Origin: Flavobacterium subsaxonicum WB 4.1-42 = DSM 21790 | Lineage (GTDB): Bacteria; Bacteroidota; Bacteroidia; Flavobacteriales; Flavobacteriaceae | Assembly: GCF_000422725.1 (NCBI RefSeq) | Contig: NZ_KE383909.1 | Span: 1,287,178 to 1,351,177, forward strand | Direction: 5' to 3' | Length of the DNA stretch: 64,000 nt | Shown here: piece after piece, positions 45,940-55,594 of the stretch | How positions within the stretch are numbered: the stretch's first letter is position 1 | Layout of the letters: every line of letters begins with the position of its first letter | Position numbers and translations under genes: made by a program | Notes under the pieces: generated by a model | The model's input: the letters and a program-made list of their open reading frames with translations, nothing else | What the model was told of the DNA's origin: nothing | Databases searched by the model: none

Positions 45940-46911
45940 CTATGTAAGCACATTTTTAGTTAGTCCATATTTTTGAACGTAAACATCCAATAGCCTGCAA
46001 ACGCGGTCTTTTAAATCCTGGGGTTCAATAATTTCCACCTTATCGGCAAACATCATTATCCAACGCTCCATACCGGGGTCGGTCAATGGGGTTAAAAACG
46101 TCATTTCTATCTGGTCGCCCATAATAGTTTCCGACACATAGCCATGATAATGGCGGTGCTCTTCCATGTAAATAGAAACCGATTTATCTACACTAAGCAC
46201 CACTTTTATAAGGTTGGCACCCTTTTTTTCCTGCTCCCTAAGTTCCTGAAACTCTTTTAAAGATGCCCGCTCCTGCTGCGGCATGTCGGTTAGCTTAATG
46301 TCTATAACCCTGTCCAGCCTAAACTGGCGGTAGTCGTTACGCAAATGGCAAAAGCCAATGGTATACCAGTTTTCGTATTCATGAAAAATGCCGATTGGTT
46401 CCAGCAGCCTCTCGCTACTCTCGTTATTACCAAAGGCTTTATATACCATTTTTACTATTCTCTTTTCAGATATAGATTTTAACAGTGTATCTAAAACATT
46501 TTGTGGCAAGGGGGTACTGCCTTTTTTCTCGGTAACCATAATTTGTTCGTCGAGGTTTTCCAGCAGGTCTTTTTCGCTGCCGCGGAGTACCGCCTTAACC
46601 TTAAACATAGCCGAGTTAAAATGATTTTGCAATGCGCTGTCGCTAAATTTTTCCATCAGCTTTTCGGCAGTAATAAACGCAATAGCCTCTTCGGGCGTAA
46701 ACATAACGGGCGGCAGCCTGTAGCCGTCTACCAAAGAGTAGCCAATACCCGCTTCGCCGTACAAAGGCACGCCAGCCTCCTCTAACGACCGTATATCGCG
46801 GTACACCGTGCGCAGGCTAATAGCAAACCTATCGGCCAGGTCCTGGGCCTTAACTACCTTTTTAGACTGTAGTTGTATAAGTATAGCGGTTATCCTGTCA
46901 AAACGGTTCAT
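45940..46911 (-). CDS. HTH-WYL domain transcriptional regulator (YafY type)
   Basis: 323 residues. The N-terminal winged helix (HTH_11) spans residues 1-58 (RITAILIQLQSKKVVKAQDL, AISLRTVYRDIRSLEEAGVP). The WYL domain lies at about 145-215 (RIVKMVYKAFGNNESSERLL, ENWYTIGFCHLRNDYRQFRL), with a C-terminal WCX extension. Proteins of this type sense ligands or nucleic acid and control local genes. No obvious target is adjacent except osmC, 104 bases away on the same strand. Confidence 0.92.
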   Translation of the reverse strand: MNRFDRITAILIQLQSKKVVKAQDLADRFAISLRTVYRDIRSLEEAGVPLYGEAGIGYSLVDGYRLPPVMFTPEEAIAFITAEKLMEKFSDSALQNHFNSAMFKVKAVLRGSEKDLLENLDEQIMVTEKKGSTPLPQNVLDTLLKSISEKRIVKMVYKAFGNNESSERLLEPIGIFHEYENWYTIGFCHLRNDYRQFRLDRVIDIKLTDMPQQERASLKEFQELREQEKKGANLIKVVLSVDKSVSIYMEEHRHYHGYVSETIMGDQIEMTFLTPLTDPGMERWIMMFADKVEIIEPQDLKDRVCRLLDVYVQKYGLTKNVLT

Positions 46912-46965
46912 ACGGTTGATTTTATCTCATCAAATATAAAATTTTTAGGGCAAGACAGCCAATAA

Positions 46966-46989
46966 AAAAGCCTCTTTAAAAGAGGCTTA
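46966..46989 (-). terminator. osmC terminator
   Basis: On the minus strand TAAGCCTCTTTTAAAGAGGC followed by TTTTTT, 27 bases past the osmC stop codon. Confidence 0.8.
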
Positions 46990-47015
46990 GTATAATTTTA
47001 TTTATGTGCTTTGCA

Positions 47016-47426
47016 TTAAGCAAGTGTGGCGCTCGATGTTATTTTGGTATCAAGCAGGCGCGAAATTGGGCACGTAGTCTCGGCCTTGGTTACCAGCTCC
47101 TGAAACTCGGCATCTTCTATACCTTCTATTTTAGCCGTTACAATAAGGTGCGACCCCACGACCGATTTATCCTGAAAGTCGATATCGCAGCGGGTCTCAA
47201 TACTCTCTACCGTATAGCCGGCCTGGTTTATATAGGCAGTAAGCTGCATGGTAAAACAACCGGAATGCGCTGCGGCAATAAGCTCTTCCGGGTTGGTGCC
47301 AACACCATCTTCAAAACGGGTTTTATACGAATATTGCGCGTTTTGCAGCACGGTGCTTTCGGTATTTAATGTACCTTCCCCTTCTTTAAAAGAGCCTTCC
47401 CACAGGGCAGTTGCATGTCTTATCAT
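47016..47426 (-). CDS. osmC: OsmC family peroxiredoxin
   Basis: 136-residue cytosolic thiol peroxidase that reduces organic hydroperoxides. The OsmC fold is complete: [19 protein letters not shown] at the N-terminus, the peroxidatic Cys in [12 protein letters not shown] near residue 57, and the resolving Cys in [12 protein letters not shown] near 118. [17 protein letters not shown] marks the OsmC rather than the Ohr branch. It is monocistronic. Confidence 0.92.
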   Translation of the reverse strand: MIRHATALWEGSFKEGEGTLNTESTVLQNAQYSYKTRFEDGVGTNPEELIAAAHSGCFTMQLTAYINQAGYTVESIETRCDIDFQDKSVVGSHLIVTAKIEGIEDAEFQELVTKAETTCPISRLLDTKITSSATLA

Positions 47427-47516
47427 GGTATTGTTTTTTTAGTTTGATTTTTAAGTAATGCTTAAAATTAGTCAAACATTAAAAATATAACAGCCCGTTT
47501 AACAAAACATTAAACG

Positions 47517-48074
47517 CTATTTGGCGCGGGCCTCCAGCATTTCGAGCACTTTAAGGGTGGTGTTCCAGTTGCGGGTGGTAGCTTTTAGGCCCAGCTTGTT
47601 CTCTAAAAACACGTTTGTAAGCTTAGAGTCGGCTGCGCTTTGGGCCAGTTTTAAGTATAAAACATTGCCAACAACCTTAAAAGCATCGTCGCTGCGGTTG
47701 TATTTATTAATCTGGTCGATGCCAGATGTGGTAGGTACCCCGTTTAAAAATGCCACAAAAAACTTTTTGGCACCCTGCCCTTCGGGTTCGCGGCCGGTGT
47801 AAGGGTTGCTGTCTATGGCTTTACGTACATCGTTTATATCCATCATAAAAATAACTACATCATAGCCGTACTCTTTATACATAAGGGTTTCGAGCGATTT
47901 ACCCACCCTGTCGCGGTTGGTGTCTTCGGTTTCAAAAACAACATTGCCGCTTTGTATGTAGGTTTCTACATTTTGGTGCCCCTCGGCCTCCATAAGTTTT
48001 TTAAGGGCGTCCATCTTTATCATGTTGTGTCCGCTTACGTTAATACCGCGGAAAAGGGCTAAATATACTGGCAT
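47517..48074 (-). CDS. DUF1697 domain-containing protein
   Basis: 185-residue cytosolic protein that opens PVYLALFRGINVSGHNMIKM, the signature of DUF1697, and continues VETYIQSGNVVFET. The rest (FFVAFLNGVPT, LKATTRNWNTTLKVLEML) also follows the family. Function is not known. It is a single gene divergent from rlmD, with a 67-base gap. Confidence 0.9.
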   Translation of the reverse strand: MPVYLALFRGINVSGHNMIKMDALKKLMEAEGHQNVETYIQSGNVVFETEDTNRDRVGKSLETLMYKEYGYDVVIFMMDINDVRKAIDSNPYTGREPEGQGAKKFFVAFLNGVPTTSGIDQINKYNRSDDAFKVVGNVLYLKLAQSAADSKLTNVFLENKLGLKATTRNWNTTLKVLEMLEARAK

Positions 48075-48129
48075 GTTATTTTGCTAAAGGATTAATTGCA
48101 AATTTATTTAAATTTTGTGAGCAATAGTT

Positions 48130-48137
48130 TATTTTTG
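48130..48137 (+). promoter_or_regulatory. -7 box very close to the rlmD start
   Basis: TATTTTTG, with the G only four bases before the ATG at 48142. Transcription would start at or near the first base of the start codon, implying a leaderless mRNA. Confidence 0.4.
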
Positions 48138-48141
48138 CCGA

Positions 48142-49560
48142 ATGGGAAGAAAGACAACAGACAAGATCGTTTTTAATAATGTGGCAGTGCTGGATGCCGG
48201 TGCCAAAGGTGTATCTATAGCCAAAGCCCCGGACGGAAAGGTAATATTTATACCTAATGTAGTACCCGGAGACGTGGTAGACGTGCAAACATTTAAAAAA
48301 CGTAAGGCGTATTACGAAGGTAAAGCCGTGCATTTTCATGAATATTCTGCCGACAGGGTTATACCGCCCTGCCAGCATTTTGGAGCCTGTGGTGGCTGCA
48401 AATGGCAAAATATGGACTATGAAAAACAATTATATTATAAAAACCGCGAGGTATTTAACCACCTTAAGCGTATTGGTAAAGTAGAACTGCCCGAGTTTGA
48501 GCCTATAAAAGGCAGCGACAAGAAGTTTTTTTACCGCAATAAAATGGAATTCTCTTTCTCTAACGCCCGCTGGATGACCGATAAGGAAGTGCAAAGCGGC
48601 GAAGAGTTTGAAGGCCAGAACCGTAATGCCCTTGGTTTCCATATACCGCGTATGTGGGATAAAATTCTGGATATAACTAAATGCCACCTGCAGGAAGACC
48701 CAAGCAACGCTATTAGAAATGCAGTTAGGGATTTTGCAAATGAGAACGGCATGGAGTTTTTTAATCCGCGCGAACACAGCGGATTGTTGCGTACCCTTAT
48801 GCTACGCACAGCTTCTACAGGAGAAATAATGGTGCTTATCCAGTTTTTTGATGATAACAAAGAGCAGTGCGAGCAGTTGCTGGATTATCTGGCATACACT
48901 TTCCCCAGCATAACATCGTTACAATACTGCGTTAACCAAAAGGCTAACGACACCCTTTACGACCAGGAAATTATTCTTTATAAAGGCCGCGATTACATTT
49001 TAGAAGAAATGGAGGGCCTAACGTTTAGCATTAATGCTAAATCTTTTTACCAGACTAACAGCGACCAGGCCTACCAGTTGTACAGCATTACCCGCGATTT
49101 TGCCGGCCTTACAGGTAACGAGCTGGTGTACGATTTATATACCGGTACGGGTACCATTGCGCAGTTTGTATCGCGCAAGGCACGTAAGGTTGTTGGTGTA
49201 GAGGCGGTTCCTGAAGCTATTTTTGATGCTAAAGAAAACGCCAGACGCAATAATATTACCAACTGCGAGTTTTTTGTTGGAGACATGAAAAATGTATTTA
49301 ACGATGCATTTATTGCCCAGCATGGCATGCCCGATGTTATTATTACCGACCCTCCGCGCGATGGTATGCATAAAGATGTTGTTGAGCAGATATTGCGCAT
49401 AGCACCGGAAAAAGTGGTTTATGTAAGCTGTAATTCGGCTACGCAGGCGCGCGACCTTGCCCTTATGGACGAGGTGTATAAAGTTACACGAGTTCGCCCG
49501 GTAGATATGTTTCCGCAAACGCACCACGTAGAAAATGTTGTACTTTTAGAAAAAAGATAA
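48142..49560 (+). CDS. rlmD: 23S rRNA (uracil(1939)-C(5))-methyltransferase RlmD
   Basis: 472-residue SAM-dependent RNA methyltransferase. The TRAM domain lies at residues 8-60 (GKVIFIPNVVPGDVVDVQTF). A [4Fe-4S] cluster site is CQHFGACGGCKWQNM with a fourth Cys in TKCHLQED. The Rossmann domain has LVYDLYTGTGTIAQF, DVIITDPPRDGMHKDVVEQI and the catalytic Cys in VVYVSCNSATQARDL. The C-terminal VRPVDMFPQTHHVENVVLLE is diagnostic of the RumA/TrmA family. Followed by the DUF6452/DUF6048 pair, which may be co-transcribed. Confidence 0.95.
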   Translation: MGRKTTDKIVFNNVAVLDAGAKGVSIAKAPDGKVIFIPNVVPGDVVDVQTFKKRKAYYEGKAVHFHEYSADRVIPPCQHFGACGGCKWQNMDYEKQLYYKNREVFNHLKRIGKVELPEFEPIKGSDKKFFYRNKMEFSFSNARWMTDKEVQSGEEFEGQNRNALGFHIPRMWDKILDITKCHLQEDPSNAIRNAVRDFANENGMEFFNPREHSGLLRTLMLRTASTGEIMVLIQFFDDNKEQCEQLLDYLAYTFPSITSLQYCVNQKANDTLYDQEIILYKGRDYILEEMEGLTFSINAKSFYQTNSDQAYQLYSITRDFAGLTGNELVYDLYTGTGTIAQFVSRKARKVVGVEAVPEAIFDAKENARRNNITNCEFFVGDMKNVFNDAFIAQHGMPDVIITDPPRDGMHKDVVEQILRIAPEKVVYVSCNSATQARDLALMDEVYKVTRVRPVDMFPQTHHVENVVLLEKR

Positions 49561-49577
49561 ATAAAGGTTTTCTCCTT

Positions 49578-50105
49578 ATGAAAAGATTAATAGCTTCTGT
49601 AGCTTTACTGCTCGCGCTTTCCTGTTACATGGTAAGTTGCGAAAAAGACGACATTTGTGCCGAAGGTACTGCTACTACGCCAAGCCTTGTGGTGGAGTTT
49701 TACGATAAATCTGATGAGGCTACCTTAACCAATGTAAACGGGCTTAAATACTTTGTAGAGGGCATGACAGATACCATTAGCCCGGGATCTGTAAGTTCTA
49801 TAAGGGTGCCGTTGCGTGTAGATGCTACAAGCACCAAATGGGGCTTTGTGTACTACAGGCCCAATACCTCTTTGGTTACCCCTAACACCGATTTTTTAGA
49901 ATTTAAATACATACCGCGTACCGAATATGTATCGCGTGCGTGTGGCTATAAAACGCTTTTTACTTTAGACTTGCCTGCTGCCGGGGCACCTAACCCGGTG
50001 TTAACCAATGGTACCGATGCCACATCTTTATGGATAGACCATGTAGATGTAATAACTCCTAATATAGAAAACGAAGATGACGTACATATCAAGATCTATT
50101 TTTAG
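49578..50105 (+). CDS. DUF6452 family lipoprotein
   Basis: 175-residue lipoprotein: MKRLIASVALLLALSCYMVSC, where the lipidated Cys is followed by EKDDICAEGTATTPSLVVEF. The beta-rich body contains KWGFVYYRPN and a second Cys pair partner in SRACGYKTLF. This sequence pattern, and its place between rlmD and the next gene, fit the DUF6452 family of Flavobacteriia. Function unknown. Its last 29 bases overlap the following gene, which indicates translational coupling. Confidence 0.82.
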   Translation: MKRLIASVALLLALSCYMVSCEKDDICAEGTATTPSLVVEFYDKSDEATLTNVNGLKYFVEGMTDTISPGSVSSIRVPLRVDATSTKWGFVYYRPNTSLVTPNTDFLEFKYIPRTEYVSRACGYKTLFTLDLPAAGAPNPVLTNGTDATSLWIDHVDVITPNIENEDDVHIKIYF

Positions 50106-50880
50106 CCTGTTATTGTGTGTGTCGTTTTCGGCATTTGCCCAAGATCCAACAGAGCTGCAGGTTACGCCTCAAAATCAAACCCAGCAGCCTGCAGATACCG
50201 TTACCCCTGTCAGGATAGAGCGCTATGGTATCCGTGTGGGTATCGATTTGCACAGCCTTAGCCGTTCTTTTTACAATACCGACCATAAAGGCCTGGAACT
50301 GGTGGCTGATTACCGCCTGTCTAAAAAATATTATGCTGCCGCAGAAATTGGCAACGTAGATTATACTAAAGATGAAGCACAGCTAAACTTTACCACCAAG
50401 GGCAGTTACATTAAAGCAGGTATAGATATTAACGCTTACGATAACTGGCTGGATATGGAAAACATGGTGTACATTGGGTTTAGGTACGGTTTTGCCACCT
50501 TTAGCCAAAACCTTAACTCGTATAAAATATACCAAAACTCTGATGCGCTTGGCACAGCAGACGATCAGGCCAATTATTTTGATGATGTTACCGTAAACGC
50601 CAATCAAAAATACAGCAGCCTTACTGCCCAATGGGCAGAGGTTGTAGCCGGCCTTAAGGCAGAAATTTTTGACAATCTGTATATTGGTGCAAGCATTAGG
50701 CTAAACTATTTAATATCAAACAAAAAGCCCGATACTTTTGACAACCTGTACATTCCGGGTTTTAACCGTACGTACGATGGTAGCTTTGGAGTAGGGTTTA
50801 ATTACACGCTGTCGTATTTTATTCCATTCTATAAAAAGCAAAATACCCCTGTATTTAAAGAGGCTAAGAAAAAAGGCTAA
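50077..50880 (+). CDS. DUF6048 family outer-membrane protein
   Basis: 267 residues with a Sec signal (MTYISRSIFSLLLCVSFSAFAQ). The beta-barrel-like body includes RIERYGIRVGIDLHSLSRSF, GLELVADYRLSKKYYAAAEI and YNWLDMENMVYIGFRYGFAT-style strands, ending in YTLSYFIPFYKKQN. It is the usual partner of DUF6452 in flavobacteria. It probably sits in the outer membrane with the lipoprotein; the role is unknown. It starts inside the upstream gene. Confidence 0.8.
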   Translation: MTYISRSIFSLLLCVSFSAFAQDPTELQVTPQNQTQQPADTVTPVRIERYGIRVGIDLHSLSRSFYNTDHKGLELVADYRLSKKYYAAAEIGNVDYTKDEAQLNFTTKGSYIKAGIDINAYDNWLDMENMVYIGFRYGFATFSQNLNSYKIYQNSDALGTADDQANYFDDVTVNANQKYSSLTAQWAEVVAGLKAEIFDNLYIGASIRLNYLISNKKPDTFDNLYIPGFNRTYDGSFGVGFNYTLSYFIPFYKKQNTPVFKEAKKKG

Positions 50881-50927
50881 TCCTTCGGCAAAAGCCATGC
50901 TTTAGAAATTTGATTCCTTAAAAAATA

Positions 50928-50957
50928 AAAAACCGGCATACATGTATGCCGGTTTTT
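50928..50957. terminator. Bidirectional terminator
   Basis: AAAAACCGGCATAC-ATG-TATGCCGGTTTTT stem between the DUF6048 gene and the converging T9SS cargo gene. Confidence 0.88.
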
Positions 50958-50987
50958 GTTCCTAAAAAATTTAGATTTTTTGCTTTT

Positions 50988-53141
50988 TTAATTAATCATT
51001 AATCTTTTAGTAATATTTGTGCTGTTGGCATTTACCGTTACAAAGTAAACACCTGTTTTTAAAGCCGATACATCTAAACTGGCCTGTGTGCCGCTTATGG
51101 CCGATGTTTGTACGGTTTTACCCAATACATCTGTAATGGTTATGTTAGAATTTACAGCATTTTGCATTTGCAGCACTACCCTGCCCGATGCCGGGTTAGG
51201 ATATAATACAAAGCTGTTAGCATTTACATTTTTAACCGATGCCACATTTTGTACCGTTGTAGTGGCTGTATTAGTTGCAACAAACGGATTGTAATCAAAA
51301 TAAATATTGGCCTGGCCCGTCATTACATCGCCTAAGCTAACGGTATTTTTAGGCTTAACCCTAAAGGTTACAAAACCGTGGCTTTCCGGCTCGTTGGCAT
51401 CTTCATATGCTAAGTTGATATCTTCAAAAAAGAATTCAATATCACTACCTGTACGATTGGCCTGAAACGTATGGCTGCCTGCTATAGGTTCAAACGTATC
51501 AAAGTCAAGGTTTTCGTTAAGCAGTGTTTCCAACCTCACAAAAGTAGCATTGGCATTGCCTGTATTTTGAAAACGGATGGTATAGTGCAGGTAATTATTA
51601 GCCTGATCTTCTGTAATAAATTCGCCTTCGTGTACCGTAATATCATTAGGGTCGAAAGAGCTTACAATTTGCTTATTAAGTACAGAGGTATTATTGGCTG
51701 TATCAATATCGTTAGCTAATGGTGTAATACCGGCAATAAAATTAAGTATCTCGCTGCTAACAGCTGTGGTACTTACATTAAAGGTTAATGTTACGGTACG
51801 GGTTTCAAAAGGCTGCAAATCGGTATAATCTAAAGCTAACAAATTGGCAGATTGTGTAACTTCCGGCTGTGCACTGCTAAGGGTAAGTTTAGAGTTATCA
51901 AATTGTAGCGTTACCGAACCACTCTCGGTATATGTGCCAATATTTTTATAGGTTATCAGGTAGGTTGCGGCAAAACCGGGAACATTATTACTGGTAGAAA
52001 TAACTGTTACCTTTAAATTGTGGTTAGGCTCCGGCTGGGTAAGGCAAAAATTAGTATCATCATAATTACCCGGAAATGTAAGGGCGTATTGCAGGGGTGT
52101 GCCAATTAATCCTTCATCATAATTATCGCTAATGGTAACGGTTGCATTACCGTTACCAACATTATTAAATGAGTAATAACCGTAATTATTTGTAAATGTA
52201 AAATAGCTAATACCATTTTGCTGGTATACTACGGGTACATAAGAAAGAGACGTACTATTTGTGGTACAACCTGAACCATTAGCATCTAACCTTGCGTAAC
52301 CAGATAATGTATTATACATACATTGCTCTACCACTAATGTAAGTGGTAAAATAATAGTACAATCATCTAAAAATAAACTCACATATATGGTTGCAGTGGC
52401 AGATGTATAATTGTTTATATTTAATATCATCGGGAATCCCTCTTGTGCCTCAACCTCTGTTGGATAAAAAGCCATGTCCAGATATCCGTAAGCATTGTAA
52501 ATTTCCGGAGCTATAAGTTCAAGGTCAAAAACACCAATGCCATCGTTATTATAATCACACCCTGTTAATGCAGACAGTACCAAATTATTACCTTCGCTTA
52601 AAATAGTAACGGTAAAAGTATCCTGATCAGAGCATGGCACAATTTCTTTATAGATGTATATAGTTTGTGTAGTAGTAATTACAGTACCGGCAGGTAGTAC
52701 AGTACCCGTACCGTTAGGGCCTGTAAAATAAGTACCATTGTTAATTGCTTCTAATGTATACGATGTGCAGGCCACCGTATTAGGGAGGCTGCTAACACTC
52801 GCGTCTATCCAATTTATATAAAATGATGTTATGGCAAATGTCTCGTCTAATAAACTTGTAACCCTTATAGTTATTTCCTGATTTTCTGATACTATAGGAA
52901 AAAAAACTTCCGGGTTAGCAATCGCAAATTGATCGTTAACCGCATTATCCTCAGTTTCATAATATTCTACGGTAAAATTATTCGGATCCTGGCCACCCAG
53001 CGTTATGGCTGTTTGTACGGTAAGGTCAAAATTATTGGGCATACATTCCGTAAGGTTGGGTACCGGATTAGCTACTGTCTGCGCAAAATTTTTAAATCCG
53101 AAAAAAGATAAAATAACAAGAAAGAGTAATTTTTGTTTCAT
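50988..53141 (-). CDS. T9SS type A sorting domain protein, paralog 1
   Basis: 717-residue secreted protein. It has a signal peptide (ILSFFGFKNFAQ), repeated beta-sandwich modules, a SdrD_B/CarboxypepD-like module near 285-370 (GYARLDANGSGCTTNSTSLS), a DUF11/DUF7619-like module near 490-630 (SSFDPNDITVHEGEFITEDQ, YLHYTIRFQNTGNANATFVR), and a C-terminal type A sorting tail of about 75 residues (VLYPNPASGRVVLQMQN, ending TKRLMIN). The tail directs export through the type IX system and surface attachment. Likely an adhesin or matrix protein; no catalytic motif is visible. Paralogous to the gene 55 bases upstream. Confidence 0.88.
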   Translation of the reverse strand: MKQKLLFLVILSFFGFKNFAQTVANPVPNLTECMPNNFDLTVQTAITLGGQDPNNFTVEYYETEDNAVNDQFAIANPEVFFPIVSENQEITIRVTSLLDETFAITSFYINWIDASVSSLPNTVACTSYTLEAINNGTYFTGPNGTGTVLPAGTVITTTQTIYIYKEIVPCSDQDTFTVTILSEGNNLVLSALTGCDYNNDGIGVFDLELIAPEIYNAYGYLDMAFYPTEVEAQEGFPMILNINNYTSATATIYVSLFLDDCTIILPLTLVVEQCMYNTLSGYARLDANGSGCTTNSTSLSYVPVVYQQNGISYFTFTNNYGYYSFNNVGNGNATVTISDNYDEGLIGTPLQYALTFPGNYDDTNFCLTQPEPNHNLKVTVISTSNNVPGFAATYLITYKNIGTYTESGSVTLQFDNSKLTLSSAQPEVTQSANLLALDYTDLQPFETRTVTLTFNVSTTAVSSEILNFIAGITPLANDIDTANNTSVLNKQIVSSFDPNDITVHEGEFITEDQANNYLHYTIRFQNTGNANATFVRLETLLNENLDFDTFEPIAGSHTFQANRTGSDIEFFFEDINLAYEDANEPESHGFVTFRVKPKNTVSLGDVMTGQANIYFDYNPFVATNTATTTVQNVASVKNVNANSFVLYPNPASGRVVLQMQNAVNSNITITDVLGKTVQTSAISGTQASLDVSALKTGVYFVTVNANSTNITKRLMIN

Positions 53142-53161
53142 GGGGAATATGGAGATAAATT

Positions 53162-53191
53162 ATAAGCCCCACAAAATGTGGGGCTTATTTA
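53162..53191 (-). terminator. Terminator of T9SS paralog 2
   Basis: On the minus strand AATAAGCCCCACA-TTTTG-TGGGGCTTATA, six bases past the stop codon at 53197. The T run is short. Confidence 0.65.
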
Positions 53192-53196
53192 GGCTT

Positions 53197-55365
53197 TTAT
53201 TTAATTACCAATTTTTTAGTAGTGTTGCTTCCGTTAGCGTTTACCGTTACAAGGTATACACCCGTTTTTAAAGCAGATACATCTAAATTGGCCTGCGCAC
53301 CGTTAATGGCCGATGTTTGTACGGTTTTACCCAGTACATCGGTAATGGTTACAGTGGCATTTACGGCGTTTTGCATTTGCAGCACTACCCTGCCCGATGC
53401 CGGGTTTGGATACAGCACAAAGCTATTGGCATTGATGTTTTTAACCGATGCAACATTTTGCACCGTTGTAATAGCAGTGTTGGTAGCCACAAGCGGATTA
53501 AAGTCGAAATAAATGTTGGCCTGTGCCGTCATTTCATCGCCCAATGCTACAGTTGCTTTCGGTTTAATTTTAAAGTTTACAAAACCATGGCTTGCCGGCT
53601 CGTCGGCATCTTCAAAAGCTAAGTTGATATCATCAAAAAAGAATTCTAAAGACGTACCCACACGGTTGGTTACAAAATTATGGCTGCCGCCCATTGGCTG
53701 AAACGTATCAAAATCAAGGTTTTCGTTAAGCAGTGTTTCAATTCTTACAAAGGTTGCATTGGCAGTACCCATATTCTGGAAACGGATGGTATAATGCAGG
53801 TAGTCATCGGCCTGCTCCTCTGTAATAAATTCGCCTTCCCTTACAGTGATGTCATTCGGGTCGAAAGAACTTACTACAGTTGTAGTAGCGGTACAGGTAT
53901 TATTATCAGGATTTTCGTCGTCAAGCGGACTAACTGTAGCTTCAAAGGCAAGTAAATCTCCCAGAACTGCGGTAGTAGCTACCGTAAAGTTTACATAAAT
54001 GTACTGTGTTTGAAACGGGAGCAGGTTATTGTAAGCAAAAGATAACTGGTTGCCGCTAAGCGTTGCAGCATAGTTAGAATAGGTATAAGTAAGGTTATCG
54101 GCATCAAAAGATAGTGTTACATTGCCTGTAGGTATTGCAGCACTACCTGTGTTTTGAACGGCAATAACATAAGTTGCAGTAAAGCCCGGTACAAAAGAGG
54201 TATATGCGTAGGTATACACACTTGCATCTATAGTGGTTTGCTGCTCCGTAAGGCAAAAATTCACATCATCTTCATTACCCGGAAAAGTAAAGCTATAGCT
54301 TTGAGGAGCCACCGTAGTTGTAAAAGGATAAGAAGTATAGGCATAAACGGTAATATCACCATCGGGTACGTTTAAAAAGCTGTAGGCACCATTTGCATCG
54401 GTAGTGGTAAAATAGTAATTATTATTGTTGGTATAGTAAACGGTTATATTAGATGCAGCCACATCGGCATCGGTACAGCCATTATCATCGCCATCGTAGC
54501 GTATTACACCGGCAATGGTATTATCGGTAACACAAGGTTCTGCTATCAGCAGTAAAGGCTTTATAGATACGCAGTCCTGGGCTGTAACCCTTACATAAAT
54601 GGTTTGCTGGTTAGGTGTTGTGTTAGTATAAACATAATCCCATATCTGGTTAACATCATTTTCGGCATCGGCCTGTGTTTCAAACAATTGAATATTAATA
54701 TCAGGATAGCCCGGATAAGATGACCATATATAGTTTAACTGCTCTTCAAGATAAAAAACAGCATAACCGTCAAAATCAGCATCGCAAACCGAAATTGGGT
54801 CAAAATTTACATCGGGCAGCGATCCGGCAACCGTAATAGTAAAAGGCCACTCATTACTGCAAATACCGGTTTGTACGCCATAAATTGTTTGCGTAGAGGT
54901 AATTACTGTACCGCCCGGCACAACTGTGCCTGTAGCGTTTGGCCCGGTATAAAAAGTAATGGCAGGCCACGATATTGTAGGCAGTTCGTAGCTTTGGCAA
55001 ACCGTTACGTTGGCCCACGGTGTAAATATGGTAGTCCAGCTTACATTAAAGCTTGTAATATCAAAATCGCCGGTTGTGTTGTTGGTTACCTTTAAAAATA
55101 GCTCATCGTTAGTAGTGGCATAATAGGCTACAGGGTTAGCAATGGCATTAGTACCGGCCTGGGCGTTAGCCTCGGTATGATAATACGTAACCGTATAACC
55201 GGTTGGCGACTGGTTGCCCAAAGCTATTGGATTTTGTACTGTTAAGTCAAACACGCCGCTGTTAGCGCACAGTGATAGATCGGGCACCGGATAGGCCGTT
55301 GCCTGTGCAAAACCCTGCAAGCAAAACAGGGCAAAAAATGCAATTAGGAGTAGTTTCTTTTTCAT
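53197..55365 (-). CDS. T9SS type A sorting domain protein, paralog 2
   Basis: 722-residue secreted protein with the same layout as its neighbour: signal peptide (LFCLQGFAQA), sandwich modules rich in Thr, Tyr and Asn, a SdrD_B-like module (GVIRYDGDDNGCTDADVAAS), the SSFDPNDITVREGEFITEEQ module and the sorting tail (SFVLYPNPASGRVVLQMQNA, ending TKKLVIK). The C-terminal third is nearly identical to paralog 1, the N-terminal two thirds are much more diverged. Export by the type IX system is inferred from the tail. The upstream gap to 55595 contains an AT-rich region and the DUF4294 terminator. Confidence 0.88.
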   Translation of the reverse strand: MKKKLLLIAFFALFCLQGFAQATAYPVPDLSLCANSGVFDLTVQNPIALGNQSPTGYTVTYYHTEANAQAGTNAIANPVAYYATTNDELFLKVTNNTTGDFDITSFNVSWTTIFTPWANVTVCQSYELPTISWPAITFYTGPNATGTVVPGGTVITSTQTIYGVQTGICSNEWPFTITVAGSLPDVNFDPISVCDADFDGYAVFYLEEQLNYIWSSYPGYPDINIQLFETQADAENDVNQIWDYVYTNTTPNQQTIYVRVTAQDCVSIKPLLLIAEPCVTDNTIAGVIRYDGDDNGCTDADVAASNITVYYTNNNNYYFTTTDANGAYSFLNVPDGDITVYAYTSYPFTTTVAPQSYSFTFPGNEDDVNFCLTEQQTTIDASVYTYAYTSFVPGFTATYVIAVQNTGSAAIPTGNVTLSFDADNLTYTYSNYAATLSGNQLSFAYNNLLPFQTQYIYVNFTVATTAVLGDLLAFEATVSPLDDENPDNNTCTATTTVVSSFDPNDITVREGEFITEEQADDYLHYTIRFQNMGTANATFVRIETLLNENLDFDTFQPMGGSHNFVTNRVGTSLEFFFDDINLAFEDADEPASHGFVNFKIKPKATVALGDEMTAQANIYFDFNPLVATNTAITTVQNVASVKNINANSFVLYPNPASGRVVLQMQNAVNATVTITDVLGKTVQTSAINGAQANLDVSALKTGVYLVTVNANGSNTTKKLVIK

Positions 55366-55546
55366 AAGGTAAAATGTATAATTTTTTTAGTTAAAACATT
55401 TTTCTTATTAAAAACCCTACTTCTATTTTAAATCAAAGTCACAAAATATTTAATATAATGTAGAAAATGCCATGTTGATTTTACAATAAACCAATAAAGA
55501 TCAGAATACTATATAATAATACACTTTTGTATAAATTACTGCAAAC

Positions 55547-55574
55547 AAAAAGTCTCCCGTTAAGGAGACTTTAA
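55547..55574 (-). terminator. DUF4294 gene terminator
   Basis: On the minus strand TAAAGTCTCCTTAACGGGAG then ACTTTTTG; a short stem with T run, 20 bases after the stop codon. Confidence 0.75.
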
Positions 55575-55594
55575 TATTTAATAGGAAATAAGGC

